64,000 bases of DNA. Origin: Cenococcum geophilum 1.58. Taxonomy: Eukaryota > Ascomycota > Dothideomycetes > Gloniales > Gloniaceae. Below are positions 1 through 11,149 of this stretch, piece by piece. The position numbers were made by a program, and so were the translations under genes. Where the stretch lies: positions 558,001-622,000 of the forward strand of contig KV748212.1 in the NCBI GenBank assembly GCA_001692895.1. Reading direction: 5' to 3'. Under the pieces are notes generated by a model. The model was given only the letters and a program-made list of their open reading frames with translations. It was not told the origin of the DNA and did no database searches. Numbering within the stretch: position 1 is the first letter of the stretch; each line of letters starts with the position of its first letter.

Positions 1-422
1 AGGTGGTATATTTAGGACTTGTGTTGGTGTTGCAGCAAGGTCGCTGTCGGATATACCAAGGGAACTTTGGACTTGGGAGCCGGTTGGAAACCCTTGGAAG
101 AAATTGGGTACGCCTGAAGACCAATATTAGCTCCGAATGTTTGCTATGATCTTGACACGGTAAAAGACATACCAGAGATAACATATGAAGGTATATCCGA
201 GCCCAATGCTGTTAATACGGAGCCAACATCACTCTCAATATCTGATAGAATGTTCCTTCGCTGGTAGCTCCGGGTAGAGTCGCATTGGATGACAGCGGGC
301 GTGATGACTGGAGCTGGAGCTACCACGTGCACAGGTAGAACAGTAGGAGCTGGTATGGCGACAGCAGCCGCGATCCCGCTGCACGCCGCCAGCAGCAACA
401 ACTGTTGTTGTTTCTGAGCCAT
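1..422 (-). CDS. Small secreted protein, 5' part (runs off left edge)
   Basis: Read on the minus strand, exon 1 is 422-173 and exon 2 is 113-1, joined by a 59-bp GTATGT...CAG intron (172-114); the gene continues beyond base 1. The chosen ATG (422) gives a typical signal peptide (MAQKQQQLLLLAACSG, then an Ala-rich stretch to about residue 22) followed by a Pro/Val-rich segment. An upstream in-frame ATG at 455 would put charged residues before the hydrophobic core and is less likely. Joining the exons gives the motif SDIPSYVISGVPNFFQ followed by GFPTG and SSLGI, which I recognise as recurrent in ascomycete secreted or GPI-type proteins of unknown role. Function unknown. The splice join is supported by the motif crossing it. 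Confidence 0.72.
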
Positions 423-1318
423 CGTGAGGGGTTTCTGGAGCTCGAGGAAGGGCAATCCTTGCCTGTAGCCTTGCTCGTAGCTTTGCCTGTAGTGACCGAA
501 GATTAAAGATTGAAGATGCTCTAAACTAGGAACGAGCGATTGACACAGATAGACAAAGCTGGAATAGGAACGTTAGGATATTAAAGGGCGGGAGATTTTA
601 GGAGTCGTGTGAGATGCCCTGCCAAAGTATCAGCAAGGGTCCAGCAAACAAGGAGCTGGGCGATCCTCGACGTCATTCGTACCAACTTTTCCTAGCCAAG
701 TCCCTGCGCCACGCCCCGCAGAATGACTGCATCACTGTGGATATTATTATAACGCCATTACGCGCCATCTAATTGGAGGGTAGAGAGAAGCCCTTTGGAA
801 AGCAAGAAACTGAATTTGGGGACGAAACGCGTGATGAAGGTATGTCTGTGGGACGTCCGAAATGATTATGATCAACATACGGGCAGACGTTAATGTGTTT
901 TGAATTTCTGATTGGCCCCTTCAAGGAAGCAGAGTACCTACGCACATTGCAGCCAATATGTACTCTACGCGTACTTCGGAATGTTTATTCATATAGGAAT
1001 TACTATAGAGCCGACTATTAAAGACTACTGGGGGGGTTTAAACACACATGACAGCCTCATATTCCGGAGTACGGGCACCGAATTTAGCTGATCTGATTGG
1101 TCGATCTTTATCGATAACCTGAGGACCCGAATTAACGTGTCACTAAGCCTGGCTAACTAAGCATAGCAGTTTCCCTAACATCTGCCCCTTCCCGAATGTT
1201 GCTGTCCGCAGCAAGGTGTAGCTAACTAGTTATACAAGAAGTAAAAGCCAACCTCTAGAGCAAGGCACAGTAAGTAGAGTGGAGTGAAAAGAAGAAGCCA
1301 ATCTCAAGTCCCAGCACC
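423..1318. other. Intergenic, no gene seen
   Basis: Nothing codes convincingly here. It holds the upstream region of the secreted-protein gene and the downstream region of the helicase gene. A short palindrome TTATCGATAA lies near 1108-1117, next to GATTGGTCG (a reverse CCAAT box), the same core seen in the MITE family elsewhere in the window; no terminal repeats are visible around it. Confidence 0.5.
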
Positions 1319-4300
1319 CTAGTCCAAGCCAAGACCAAGCGATTCAAAGGTATCATCGTAATTAGGGTATTTCTGCCACATTTCCGCGGTGACAGGAACT
1401 ACTGCTCCTTTGTTCTTTAAGACAGTAATAACCTTGCAAAGCGCAGTATGGTAGGTATGGCTATCGTTAAAGTTCTCTGCGTTCATGATGATCGCCATTC
1501 CGTCGCGTGCACGGCTGACCATAACTGTGACTCTGCCGACCAAGCCCAAGAAACCGATGTTCCCGCTGACAACTGCGTCTACAATTGCGATACTATTTTC
1601 TTTGCCCATATAGCTATCGACGGTGGAGAACTGGACCTGCTCAAGATGCGGTGCGATATTAGGGAATCGTCGAGCTGCGTCTTCGCGGGCAAAGCCGGCG
1701 AGTTGCAGTTGCCCTTTGTAAGGTGTGATGTAGGTGATCTCGCGACCCGGAACGCCTTTTCGCAAAAGGGTAGTGATGCAGTGCATCGAGACGACACATC
1801 CTACGCGGTTATACTTAGACATCGCCTTGTTGACTTGGGCTTTAGCACCGAGGATATCGAAGAGGACGATCGGGTGTTGCGCGTCTAGAACCGTGTGTAC
1901 AAAGTCGAGGAAGTGCGCGCGATATCCCTGGCGCATGAGGGCAGTGTCTGAGGCGACGATTCGGTTTTCGCCGTAAATTACGTCTAGCACCTTTATGAAC
2001 AGTGGGTGCGAGTATCTCTCTGTACGCCAGAGTCTGGGGGATTCTAGCCCAGCGATCCTTAGGCGTAGGATTAGGGCGAGCGATCCTTGAGAGGAGAATC
2101 CATCGTACTCCGTTGGTGCGAAGAGAATTGGAGGCAGTTGCTTCGAGTCCCCGATAAAAAGCCTAACCTTTGCAGTGTGATATAGGCTAAACAATCCCCA
2201 CAGCTCGCATTCACGAACTCTACCAGCTTCTTCTAGGCCGATGACGTTAGCTTTGAATCTGCTAGCCATGCCGTGATCCATGGCGTTCGACAACGTAGTG
2301 ACTATGACGTCGATTTGAGCATAAGTGACATCGAAGAGCTGCGTTATAAGGGCGTTGCGAGTTACGTTGTCTTCTTCAGTAAGAGTTTGATCGGCGAGCC
2401 TATCCTCGTATTCTGCCAGCTTTTGGAATTTGGTAATCCAGGCTGCGCGGGTCTTTGCATCGAATTTTGTCTGGTATTCGGGACGCATTGGGATTTGTCC
2501 TGCTATTTCAAGCGCAAAGTATGCAACGGAACCTTGCAGCTTAACAACGCGCGAATCCCGAATCCCGCGGTAGCGGGTTATAGCTTCCTTCAAGTAGGAC
2601 TGGCGGATTAGATGCGCTGAGCTTCGAATGTTCTTCCACTCCGCCAGAATGGAGGCTTCGCCGTCGTTGAACAGATATGGTGCTTCTGTTCTGTTGTTGG
2701 CTTCTTTAGCTTGCCTAAAGATAACCGCTTCGGATTTAAAGGCATGGGCACGACAAGTGATTGGGGTTGGGGTGCCAATCTCCGCGCAGTAGCTGGGGAA
2801 AACTGCTTGCGCTCTGTCAAAGAGTTCGTCCACGGTCTCATTCTGTACTGCTACGAGGAGGATTCTAGCGGCGCATTCGATTAGTTCGACGGGCTCGTCA
2901 GTAGCTGGCGCTTGAGTTTCCGGCACTGCGTCACTGTCATCCTCGTCTCCTTGGCATGAGCTATCTGCCGGTTCTTGGGTGAAGGGCTCCGCCTCGAAGG
3001 GCTCGGGGGCGATAGGCCCCTCAGCATCTTGGTTGGTGTCTTTGTCGACGAGTTCTTCTAGTTCGGCGGGCTCAGCGACGAAAGGCTCGTCTTCGCTTTG
3101 GTTGGCGGTGTTATTAGCCATGCCTTCTAGATTTACCGTATCAGATTCTGCCTGATCAGATTCCAGCGGGATTTGCTCAGTCACGGCGTCCTCGAAGACA
3201 TCCGATTCCGATGTGCTGCTGTCTTCTGCGGCGTGGGACTCTGGCGTAGCAGGCTCTTGCGTCGGAAGCTCAGACTCAGCGGACTCCTGCACTTTTGTTT
3301 CCGCCTGCGCCCTCTTAGCAGCGAGATCCTCAAAGTCTGGTGCTGTTTCTGTCCTAGCAGTTTGGTCTTTGGTGTTGACTAGCTGTGATTTGACTGCAAC
3401 TGGCTTTGCTGGTGTAGGGTCTTTGGTCTCCGAGTCGTCTTCTTCGAACACTATTTCGTCCACAGGTACCATAATGTGACAGAGGAATGGGAGAATGGCT
3501 CTCATGAGCAGGTGGGTTTTTCCGGTTCCTCCAGCGCCTTCAGTAATGCCGAGCGTAGCGTAGAGGTTTTCCTCCCAGTGAGCAAGGACGGCGATTTGCT
3601 CGTCGTTGAGACCTTCTTTCGCGGCGTTAATCTTAAGCTGCCTTCCTTCTTCAGGCAGGATATCGTAGAGTCCGGTTCGAGGTAACGACGCCATATCCCT
3701 TGCTTGGAAAAGTGCTTGGTAGCTTTTAAGCGCTACCTTGCGTTTTGGTTCTGCGTTCTCCATAGCAGGTGAAATGTACATCTGCAGGAGGGAGTACATG
3801 ATTCTTGCAAATGCCTTTCCGGAGTACTTGGGAAAGAGCGTTACGTTAATGCGCTGCAGTTTTTTTACAAATGCAAGAGTCTCTTCCGGCGAACAATTGA
3901 GGCGTTTTAGGGATAGAAGGCTCCGACCGAAGGGGATTTCGTCAAATTCCTCCCCGTCCCACCTGCGATTAATGCGCGTGGTTATCGTGTTGGTTTTGGA
4001 CGCTGCGATCGGATTGGTAACAACACCGTGCCAGTCGCTATCGTTCTTAAAGGGAATATGTTCGTGGAAGTGCACGGTGAATGTGTCTCCGACTTGCAGG
4101 GATGGGTTTTGTCCGGTTTTGATTTCGAGGCCCTCAACGATCATGTAAAACGCCCGGTCGTGCGTGTCAGGAATTGGGGCGAAGTATGCTTGGGCGTATC
4201 GAGGCAATTCGAGCGTCTTCGCGAACTCTTCTTGGCCAATTGCACTCATTCCATGCGTGAAGGCATAAGAGGGCCATGACTGGAAGGAGAACTCTCTCAT

Positions 4301-5296
4301 GGCGATAATCTTCGGCCGGTTTTCTCGTGGCTTCACGTTTGCGACCGTGACTCGGGTACTATCGCCGCCCATAAAGAACTTATCGTAAGGGTCCTCTCTC
4401 TCTAGCACCTTAAACTCTTGACATAGCTTTATGATCTCGTTCTTCATGCACTTCGCACGGCTTAGTACGAACACCGTCTGTGGAGTGCGCATGCTTTCTT
4501 TGAGCGACTTGTGCTCCTTGCCGGTGGTTCCATAAGCTTCACCAGTATTGTAGAGGCCGTGCGTGAAGTGCTTGCCGTTGAAGGGAACCGACGTGAGCGT
4601 TAGTCGGTGATCATTTATAAGTGACTCGCGGAGCTGCTTGAAGTAATCCGCAGCGGCGTGCGGAAAGAGTTTTTTGAGCAGCGGTTCAAACTTCGCGTCA
4701 GTGACGTCGCGTGTAAGGATTGTGGCAATGTTACCGCGATTGTCCACTGTGTTTGCAATTGTCTTCTCGTTAAACTTTAAGCTGAGCTCTTTCGCTGGTT
4801 GCGAGTATGGGCGTGATTCATCAAGCTCATTAAAGGTCACTTGTATTGTGAGCAACGATTGATGCCTCTCCTGCCTAGAGCTTTCAAGTTTTACGAGGAT
4901 CTCGTCGGATTGGGTAGTCTTTTCCTTTTTCCAGAACTTTTGCCTGCGTTTTCCTTCCTCGCCACTCTGGATAGCCATAGGGATTAGGCCAAAGGACAGT
5001 ATGGAGTACATGAAGTCGCCTTCAGGTCCGAAATGCTTCTCGCCTGGCATGGTAATCTTGGGTGCGGGTTCGCCCTCGGTTGAAAACGATTTCAGATCCT
5101 CCTCAATATCAAAGTCTAGGTCGCCATAGTACAAATCGCCGGTCTTGTATTCACCCAGCACAGCTTTAAAAGAGACCATGCTAGGGAACGAGATGTATTC
5201 TTGGTGGAGTAGCTTTTCCTTTTCTTTGGCTTGGTTTGCGACGTATTGTGCCCAAGTATGGGAGTCGGCCACCTGATGGTCTTCGATTTCGACCAT
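1319..5296 (-). CDS. SF1 (Upf1-like) helicase/ATPase, single exon
   Basis: An intact 1325-residue frame. About residues 1-570 match no domain I can name. A Walker A motif, GAGGTGKTHL, lies near residues 585-595. A Glu/Asp/Ser/Pro-rich low-complexity segment (about 615-805) follows directly. Then come VIGLEEAGR (motif II, EE in place of the usual DE; about 1012), GDSKQLPP (motif III, about 1050), STVDSYMGKENS (motif V) and a GFLGLVGRVTVMVSRAR block (motif VI). This order is that of superfamily 1B helicases of the Upf1/DNA2/NAM7 type (AAA_12). The substrate (RNA or DNA) cannot be told. The gene is not mutated, unlike the transposons just downstream of 5.7 kb. The ATG at 5296 is the first in frame. 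No HUH nuclease domain is present, so it is not a Helitron RepHel. Confidence 0.85.
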   Translation of the reverse strand: MVEIEDHQVADSHTWAQYVANQAKEKEKLLHQEYISFPSMVSFKAVLGEYKTGDLYYGDLDFDIEEDLKSFSTEGEPAPKITMPGEKHFGPEGDFMYSILSFGLIPMAIQSGEEGKRRQKFWKKEKTTQSDEILVKLESSRQERHQSLLTIQVTFNELDESRPYSQPAKELSLKFNEKTIANTVDNRGNIATILTRDVTDAKFEPLLKKLFPHAAADYFKQLRESLINDHRLTLTSVPFNGKHFTHGLYNTGEAYGTTGKEHKSLKESMRTPQTVFVLSRAKCMKNEIIKLCQEFKVLEREDPYDKFFMGGDSTRVTVANVKPRENRPKIIAMREFSFQSWPSYAFTHGMSAIGQEEFAKTLELPRYAQAYFAPIPDTHDRAFYMIVEGLEIKTGQNPSLQVGDTFTVHFHEHIPFKNDSDWHGVVTNPIAASKTNTITTRINRRWDGEEFDEIPFGRSLLSLKRLNCSPEETLAFVKKLQRINVTLFPKYSGKAFARIMYSLLQMYISPAMENAEPKRKVALKSYQALFQARDMASLPRTGLYDILPEEGRQLKINAAKEGLNDEQIAVLAHWEENLYATLGITEGAGGTGKTHLLMRAILPFLCHIMVPVDEIVFEEDDSETKDPTPAKPVAVKSQLVNTKDQTARTETAPDFEDLAAKRAQAETKVQESAESELPTQEPATPESHAAEDSSTSESDVFEDAVTEQIPLESDQAESDTVNLEGMANNTANQSEDEPFVAEPAELEELVDKDTNQDAEGPIAPEPFEAEPFTQEPADSSCQGDEDDSDAVPETQAPATDEPVELIECAARILLVAVQNETVDELFDRAQAVFPSYCAEIGTPTPITCRAHAFKSEAVIFRQAKEANNRTEAPYLFNDGEASILAEWKNIRSSAHLIRQSYLKEAITRYRGIRDSRVVKLQGSVAYFALEIAGQIPMRPEYQTKFDAKTRAAWITKFQKLAEYEDRLADQTLTEEDNVTRNALITQLFDVTYAQIDVIVTTLSNAMDHGMASRFKANVIGLEEAGRVRECELWGLFSLYHTAKVRLFIGDSKQLPPILFAPTEYDGFSSQGSLALILRLRIAGLESPRLWRTERYSHPLFIKVLDVIYGENRIVASDTALMRQGYRAHFLDFVHTVLDAQHPIVLFDILGAKAQVNKAMSKYNRVGCVVSMHCITTLLRKGVPGREITYITPYKGQLQLAGFAREDAARRFPNIAPHLEQVQFSTVDSYMGKENSIAIVDAVVSGNIGFLGLVGRVTVMVSRARDGMAIIMNAENFNDSHTYHTALCKVITVLKNKGAVVPVTAEMWQKYPNYDDTFESLGLGLD

Positions 5297-5766
5297 TTTG
5301 GCTGTTAAGTGGATTTAACTTAACTAACTCGTTTTCCGCAGGTCGAGTGAGAAGGGTTTTAAGAATTAGTAAGAAAAGGGTTTATCGATAAACGGGCTTG
5401 ATAGGCGTGCTATATTGTGATGAAAATGGTATCGCTGCCGTACTGATACGTTTTTCGATATATTTGTTGGTGAGGGTGAGGACGTAGGGGTGAGGAGGTG
5501 GTGCAGTTTATGAAACTACTCATCGTGAGGTGAATTCACCGTCCGACGCGTGACGTTGACTTAAAAGTGCAAGTGAAGTGAATCCGTCGGAATGAAAATT
5601 GAACTATTCTGGATGGATTGATTTGGTGATAATAAAACTGCCCCATGGGCCAATCCTGCTAGCAATAATACATTGTAGGAATTATCGTGATAATAGGTAT
5701 ACCGATATTGTTATTTGACTAAGGATTTCCGTAACGCCTTAACGCCAATCATCTGAGGATACCTAA
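5297..5766. promoter_or_regulatory. Upstream region of the helicase gene
   Basis: No coding sequence. A perfect 12-bp palindrome TTTATCGATAAA lies at 5381-5392, about 85 bp upstream of the helicase ATG. The ATCGAT core is also the centre of the dispersed MITE family of this window. A role as a binding site is inference. Confidence 0.3.
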
Positions 5767-6235
5767 TTATTGTGGTTGATATCTACGTCGGGAGGAAACG
5801 CTAGCTTCCTCACGCCGATCGAAGTCTCCGACAATATCCATGTCCTCTTGAACCCATAAATCGTCTTTTGCTGTGTATCCCTGCCAACGAACGCGGCAAT
5901 ACCAGTGTTTCTTCTTATCGCCGGGCTGTCTGCGATATTCTTTGCGGAGGATTCGGTCGACTAGGTATTTAAGTGGTTCGCCTGGATCAGTAGCTTCAAT
6001 AGGAGGGGGTGGAAGCCAGTTTCGGTCGTAGGGGTCTGGGAGCGGGGTCAAGGTGAATGACTGAAACGACTGAGTGGATTTTGATGTGGGGCGGCAAGTC
6101 GGGCTTGTAGTTTGCTGACTTTCGAGAGTACCTTAAAGGGCCCGATTTTTGGTGGGACCAAGGGTTGATTAGGTGCTGCTGCCTCTGTTTGACGTCTGCG
6201 AACGGCCTCCGCGGGCACGCCGACATCCGCGGCAT
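5767..6235 (-). pseudogene. Ty3/gypsy integrase C-terminus plus chromodomain relic
   Basis: The minus strand encodes the end of a chromovirus-type polyprotein. Around 6180-6060 the reading gives KIGPFKVL, LPPHIKIHSVVSVIHLDP (the 'IHPVFHVS-LEP' block that closes these integrases). At 5990-5770 there is a chromodomain: KYLVDRILRKEYRR, HWYCRVRWQGY, then DDLWVQEDMDI. The join between the two parts needs a frame change near 6050, so it is a broken remnant. No LTR was found next to it. It is much less RIP-mutated than the Ty3 element at 10.7-17.5 kb and is a different lineage, since the chromodomain here is well preserved. Confidence 0.8.
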
Positions 6236-6461
6236 CGTCCTACATTACCAGTATTATTGCCAACTATCTCAAATCTTGATGGCTCTCGACGGGTTGAGTT
6301 ACCAGGCCTGCGGGGTTTAGTAGGGCTTTTAGGACGACCGCGGCGACGCTGAACAACTGCTGGGTCTTGTATAAGTAGCGCAGGATCGATCGGTATGTAG
6401 GGGGAGTTCTAATGAGGACGTTTGACGAGCCAGTGCTCGTGGACCGTATCAAAGCCGACTT

Positions 6462-6740
6462 TCAACTACAAAGTATGGCAACAAGGAAGGCCGTACGTGT
6501 GGCTTCGAAGGGACAGTTGGTCTTCATAGAGGCAGTACGACGACTGCTCGGATCTGGTATATAGTGTCTTCCTCGATCGCATATAAGCCATAGCTTGCGC
6601 ACAGTCGCCGGAGTCTGTTTGTCCTTTTTGGATCGCCTTGTGATTGTCGCAAAGCTTTGCAACTTCGCTTGGGCATTAAGGCCTCTGATTCCTGCCTCCG
6701 CCGAGTCGTAATTTGCTATAGGCGCGGCGTTGAGAGCCAT
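6462..6740 (-). pseudogene. FAR1/MULE-like zinc-finger fragment
   Basis: A 92-codon minus-strand frame contains KLWLICDRGRHYIPD, a basic stretch, and NCPFEATRT. The pattern 'CDRGG.Y....R.TS...CPF' is typical of the N-terminal FAR1-like DNA-binding region that precedes MULE transposases in fungi. The catalytic domain is missing, so this is a 5' fragment. It lies between the shared repeat end at about 6775-6840 and the chromodomain relic, so either two transposons were joined or one was inserted into the other. Assignment rests on the short motif only. Confidence 0.42.
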
Positions 6741-6865
6741 GGCGGTAGTAGTAAGGGCTATTGGCAGGATGCAATTCCGTGATGCAGATGCAAATAAGTC
6801 AAATGCACGTGATATTCTAACCTATTGAGGAAGGCGTCAACCCTGATTTGGGTTATCTCATAAAT

Positions 6866-6993
6866 CAGACCCCCGGGGAGAAATTGCGCTACGACGTGGA
6901 AGGACTAGCGCTACGCTTGTGGACCTTACCCTAGTCCTGTGGACTCCTGGACCAATCAGATCGCACCGAGAGGAATTTCTCCCCGAGGGTCTG
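6866..6993 (+). repeat. MITE-like repeat, copy 1 (20-bp inverted ends)
   Basis: A 128-bp unit whose ends CAGACCCCCGGGGAGAAATT and its near-perfect inverse (one mismatch) enclose a non-coding centre containing TGGACCAATCAGA. The flanks ATCTCATAAAT on the left and AGAGCTTATGGGCG on the right are also shared with the second copy at 18284-18427 (inverted), so the repeated unit is larger than the inverted ends. Confidence 0.7.
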
Positions 6994-7205
6994 AGAGCTT
7001 ATGGGCGCCCTTTGTATGAGAACCCAATGTTTTTTGTTAGGTGATTACTCTTCCACCACAACACGTATCTTAACCCTTTTATAACGTCTAGTTATTATAA
7101 AAATACTATAAGGTAGGAGCTCTTTAATTTCTCTATCTATTGCATTAAATAATAACGTCGTAGCTATATTATAGTTGGTTGCGTTGGTTGCATTTTGTTG
7201 GTCGC

Positions 7206-7735
7206 ATTTTCTTGTCGCAATTTTGCCTCACTGCTATACCTTACATACTTCTCTATGTCTAATTATCTCTAAAATAATACGAGCTAAAAGCTCCTTTTCT
7301 TCTCTATCGCCTCTATATTATGGCAATATTATAGCTCTATTCTACAAGAAGTTAGATATAGGTAGTTGGTCAGTTTTAGTCTAGTTTTGTTACAATTTTG
7401 CCTCACTGCCAAAACTTATATACTTCTCTAGGTCTAATTATCTCTAAAATAATACGAGCTAAAAGCTCCTTTTCTTCTCTATCGCCTCTATATTATGGCA
7501 ATATTATAGCTCTATTCTACAAGAAGTTAGATATAGGTAGTTGGTCAGTTTTAGTCTAGTTTTGTTACAATTTTGCCTCACTGCCAAAACTTATATACTT
7601 CTCTAGGTCTAATTATCTCTAAAATACTACGAGGTAAAAGCTCTTTATCTTCTCTATCGTCTCTATATTATAGCAATATCGTAGCTCTATTTTACAAGAA
7701 GTTAGACATAGGTAGTTGGTTGGTTTTAGTTAAAA
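7206..7735. repeat. 175-bp tandem repeat, three copies
   Basis: Three AT-rich units follow head to tail. The anchor GCCTCACTGC starts at 7225, 7400 and 7575, an exact 175-bp period. Copies 1 and 2 are nearly identical; copy 3 differs mostly by C/T and G/A changes. A more diverged partial unit precedes them at about 7060-7200. No coding potential is convincing. The array sits between MITE copy 1 and the mariner-type element. Confidence 0.88.
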
Positions 7736-7964
7736 TCTACAAAACATTCAAATTCAAAGTCTAACTTATATTCTGCGACGATGTATCTCGCCCCCTAGTA
7801 TTCTTAGTAGGGGGTTATAATTTATAAATATATAGATATAATTACCTAAAGAATCTATTGCATCAATAAAATATATAATAACTCTTATGGTAAGGACGTC
7901 GCTCATAGAAATACGCAAGATTTGATTTTCAAAACATTCAAATCTCACCAAAGCGACGCCCATA

Positions 7965-8170
7965 CAGAGACCGGGAGGTTCGGTGTCCCCCCCCCCGTGC
8001 GCGCAGCAGCGATGGCATCTAATTTCGCTTAAGACTCGCCTAAATTAGTATGTAGAGCTAGCAGAATTGGATGCAGTGGCCGCTAGGAGGAGGGCCTCCT
8101 TGCACTTTAAAGCTATTCGCAACTTCTCTTCCTTACCAATATCGTGATATTTGCTCTAGACCGTGGTGTA
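7965..8170 (+). repeat. Left terminal inverted repeat of the mariner-type element
   Basis: About 206 bp matching the reverse complement of 18070-18275, including the C-tract near 7985-7995, CGCGCAGCAGCGATGGCATC, and GATATTTGCTCTAGA. Most differences are transitions, e.g. TTAAAGC versus TTGAAGC. Confidence 0.92.
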
Positions 8171-8195
8171 GCTCTCGTCGTCGCCTCCGTCAAAT

Positions 8196-9270
8196 ATGGC
8201 GCCCAACATACGCAAATGGCAACACGTCTTCCTAAAAATCCTTATCAACGCTGGCGCCACCAATCGACAGTACAGCGTTTAGGCCAAGTGCTCTCGCAGA
8301 GCTGTTTAACGAATTCGGCGGAAACTAGAGAGGTACGGAAGGACGAGGCTTAGTTGTGTACACTTTGGCCTAAAGAGGACGTTAAGCTCTTAGATAATTA
8401 TTGCATTACTCTACTAACTTAAAGAGGCACCACATCTATATCTAGATAAGATGGCTTGGTATATATATAACAGTTTTAAAATTATAGTAAGCCTATGGAC
8501 GATTGCTACAGAGCTAAGAGTCGCCAGCTGGAGTAGGAAGCTAGTAAGCTATATTCTAAATATATAGATAAGGAAATAACTTACTTATATATAAGGCTTA
8601 TCGCGTTACTTTAGAGCGTAGTTAGGAAAACCATAATTAATACTAGGCCAATATCTTATAGTTTACTATTAAGCAACTTATCTTTATAGATAAATCTAGC
8701 GCTAACTTAAAGACGGGTATATGAAAGTTGGCTTAGGCGCCAGTAGGTATAACGCTAATCCTATATACTCTATATAACCGCGGCAAGCAGCGGGTTAATA
8801 TTTTACCTATATATACTATTAACGGTGTACTAGTATTATTAGTATATAGCGGCTTAATAAACGCGGAAGGATATAACTACTAGATTAAATACTACCTCCT
8901 ACCTTACTATAATCCTTATCTAGCTTTAAGGTTAGTAGTCGTTATAGATAATATAAGCTTCCACCACTTAGGACGGATTAGGTCTCTTTTTACCGAGCGT
9001 AGTATAGTGCTTATCTATCTACCTGTATATTTACCTAATCTAAATCTAATTAAGGAGTTCTTTAGTAAGCTAAAGGAGTATATTTAACGACATTTTAGGT
9101 TATAGAGGAGTAAGCTAGAGCTTTAGGGTAATAAGTTTAGAGACTTCCTATAGTAGTGTATAGATACTATAGGTAAAAGGAGTAATAACGCTAAAGCTTA
9201 CTTTAGCCATAGCGGGTATATATAAGGAAGGATTAATAGAAGAGTTAGCAAGTCGTTAGATCTAAATTAA
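8196..9270 (+). pseudogene. Mariner-type (DDE_3) transposase, RIP-degraded
   Basis: Translation in pieces gives fungal mariner landmarks in order. The helix-turn-helix region reads DKMAWYIYNSFKIIVSL and SWSRKLV near 8440-8550. The first catalytic block is FIDKSSANLKTGI (about 8685). The second is VVVIDNISFHH (about 8935). The third is IYLPVYLPNLNLIKEFF (about 9020), followed by LKEYI. In the third block the acidic catalytic residue expected in 'PDLNPIE' reads Asn, as a G-to-A change would produce. There are many TAG/TAA stops and at least one frame change between the N-terminal and catalytic parts. It cannot encode an active enzyme. Confidence 0.88.
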
Positions 9271-10727
9271 GCCTTATAATCCTTAGCGTGGTATTTTTTT
9301 TAGTAGGAGTTAAACGTTGCCTTAGTCGGTTTAGTATATTATAGAACTCTTATACAAATTACTAGTAAAATCTATATTTTACCCTACAATCTTAGGCAGA
9401 GCTATACTAGTGTAAAAAATCTACTACTTATCCTCCTTTAGATCCTTAATACTACCGGAAATTTAAGTAACTCGCGAAGTCCTCTAGTTCTTAATATCTT
9501 AATATACCTATTTAGCAATCGCCTTTAATACTCCCTTATTAATTATTACGTTAACTAGCGTCTTACCTTTCTTATTTAGCTTCTACTCCCTAATAATCCT
9601 TAAGTCCCACCGCTTCTTATAAGCAACTTAATAGGTAGTTTTAAGATTACTCTCCTACTCTAGGTCTTCTTATACTAAGAGCTTCTGCTAGTTAAAATAC
9701 TCTCGCAGATTGGCTATATAATTTAGGCCTTATAGATAAGGCAGAGGAGCTATAAGTAATAATCTTATAGTTAAGTCTCGCTTTAACGGGGGTGTAGCTA
9801 GACGCCTATATTGCTTACTAGTTAGATTAATATAGAATTAATTAACAACGCTAGGAGTATTTAGTATAGGCGATTTAATAGAGGCAAGTTAAGACTTCTT
9901 ACTACCTCCCTTTTTCCGACCTTAAAGCTTTTTAAATAGCTTACTATAAGGTGTGCGAATAGTAGCTAAACTATCCTTAATAGCCCGCGCCTACTCCTTA
10001 AGGTTCTCCTACATTAGCTTATAATTAACTTAGCAATAAATCTAATACTAAGAAGAGCCTAGGCACCTCTTCTTATACTCCTACTTCTTATATAGCTCTA
10101 GCTAAAGCTTAATAGTCTTTAGGCGGGGGTTTAGAGGACGAGCAATATTACTAACCTTATACTATTTAGATTGCGGTATACTTAGAGGCGTATCCTATAA
10201 GGAGATAGTAGCTGCTAGCTATGCCAATAACTGCTAGCTATTATAGAACAATTAGTAAAGTAAGCAGTAGATCTAGCTTAATTGTTTACCTTAATATATA
10301 TAAAGCTAACTTTAACTAAAAGCTGCTTAGTAGAGCCGTTAATATTCCAGTACTTCTTTGCCAAGCTTATAAGTTTACTATTAATTAAGCTCTAGCTGGC
10401 TTCCTAACTAGGATTAATCTTAAATATTACTTAAGTCTTATTTTTCTCTATATATAAAACTAACGCATTATACAACTCTCGCATAATACGGCGGCTAGGA
10501 AGCTGCTGCTTAATAGCCTTATTAATTATAGGCAGTATATCACCACTATATACAAGCGAGAGGCTTAGGCGAGAGTTAGTAAAAGTATATATAACTATAT
10601 TCTAAGTCTAAATACCCTTCTTAAGCCTAGCTAATAATAAGAGATAATAGTTAAAGAAGACACCTCCACCGTTTAGCTTTACCTACTCCAATTTATGCTT
10701 AAATTAAAGCCTTAATAGTAGCTCCTC

Positions 10728-10952
10728 TATCAGGTAAAACCTAAGTAGATAGTTATATAGCCGCAAGGTACGGGCGACCCTGGGGCAACCCAGGGGTAAC
10801 TCGCCCGTGAGGCACGTGCTCTACACATACCTAGGGAAAACCCTTCCTACCTCGCACACAGACTCCTCCTTTTCCCTTAAGGATTCGTCTCTGTCTATAC
10901 AATATACCCATTATTCTATCATTAGACTCCCTATCCATATCCTCACCTTACA
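10728..10952 (+). repeat. Left LTR (225 bp)
   Basis: Matches 17274-17498 over its whole length. It contains the palindromic CGGGCGACCC/GGGTAACTCGCCCG block and a CTATACAATATACCC stretch. Substitutions against the right copy are few. Confidence 0.94.
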
Positions 10953-11149
10953 TTTAAATCCTTACCAATCCCCTTGGGAGGATAGCCGGTTTAATTTTTC
11001 TATAATACCTCCGAAAAGAAAACCGACGCCTGCACCCAACGGTAATACGCTAGCGATATAACCGCAGAACGCCTCAGGATCTAGTGCAGACGAAACCGCT
11101 AGAAGCACACCAGCAGCATCTAAGCCATTCTCCGAATCCCAAAACAATT

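Noticed and set aside
1448-4862. Many plus-strand frames of 60-146 codons opposite the helicase
   Set aside because: They are antisense shadows of an intact, motif-bearing gene and carry no domains.
1319-5296. Helicase as a Helitron (RepHel) gene
   Set aside because: No HUH Rep motif and no TC...CTRR-type Helitron ends were seen; motifs fit Upf1-like rather than Pif1-like helicases.
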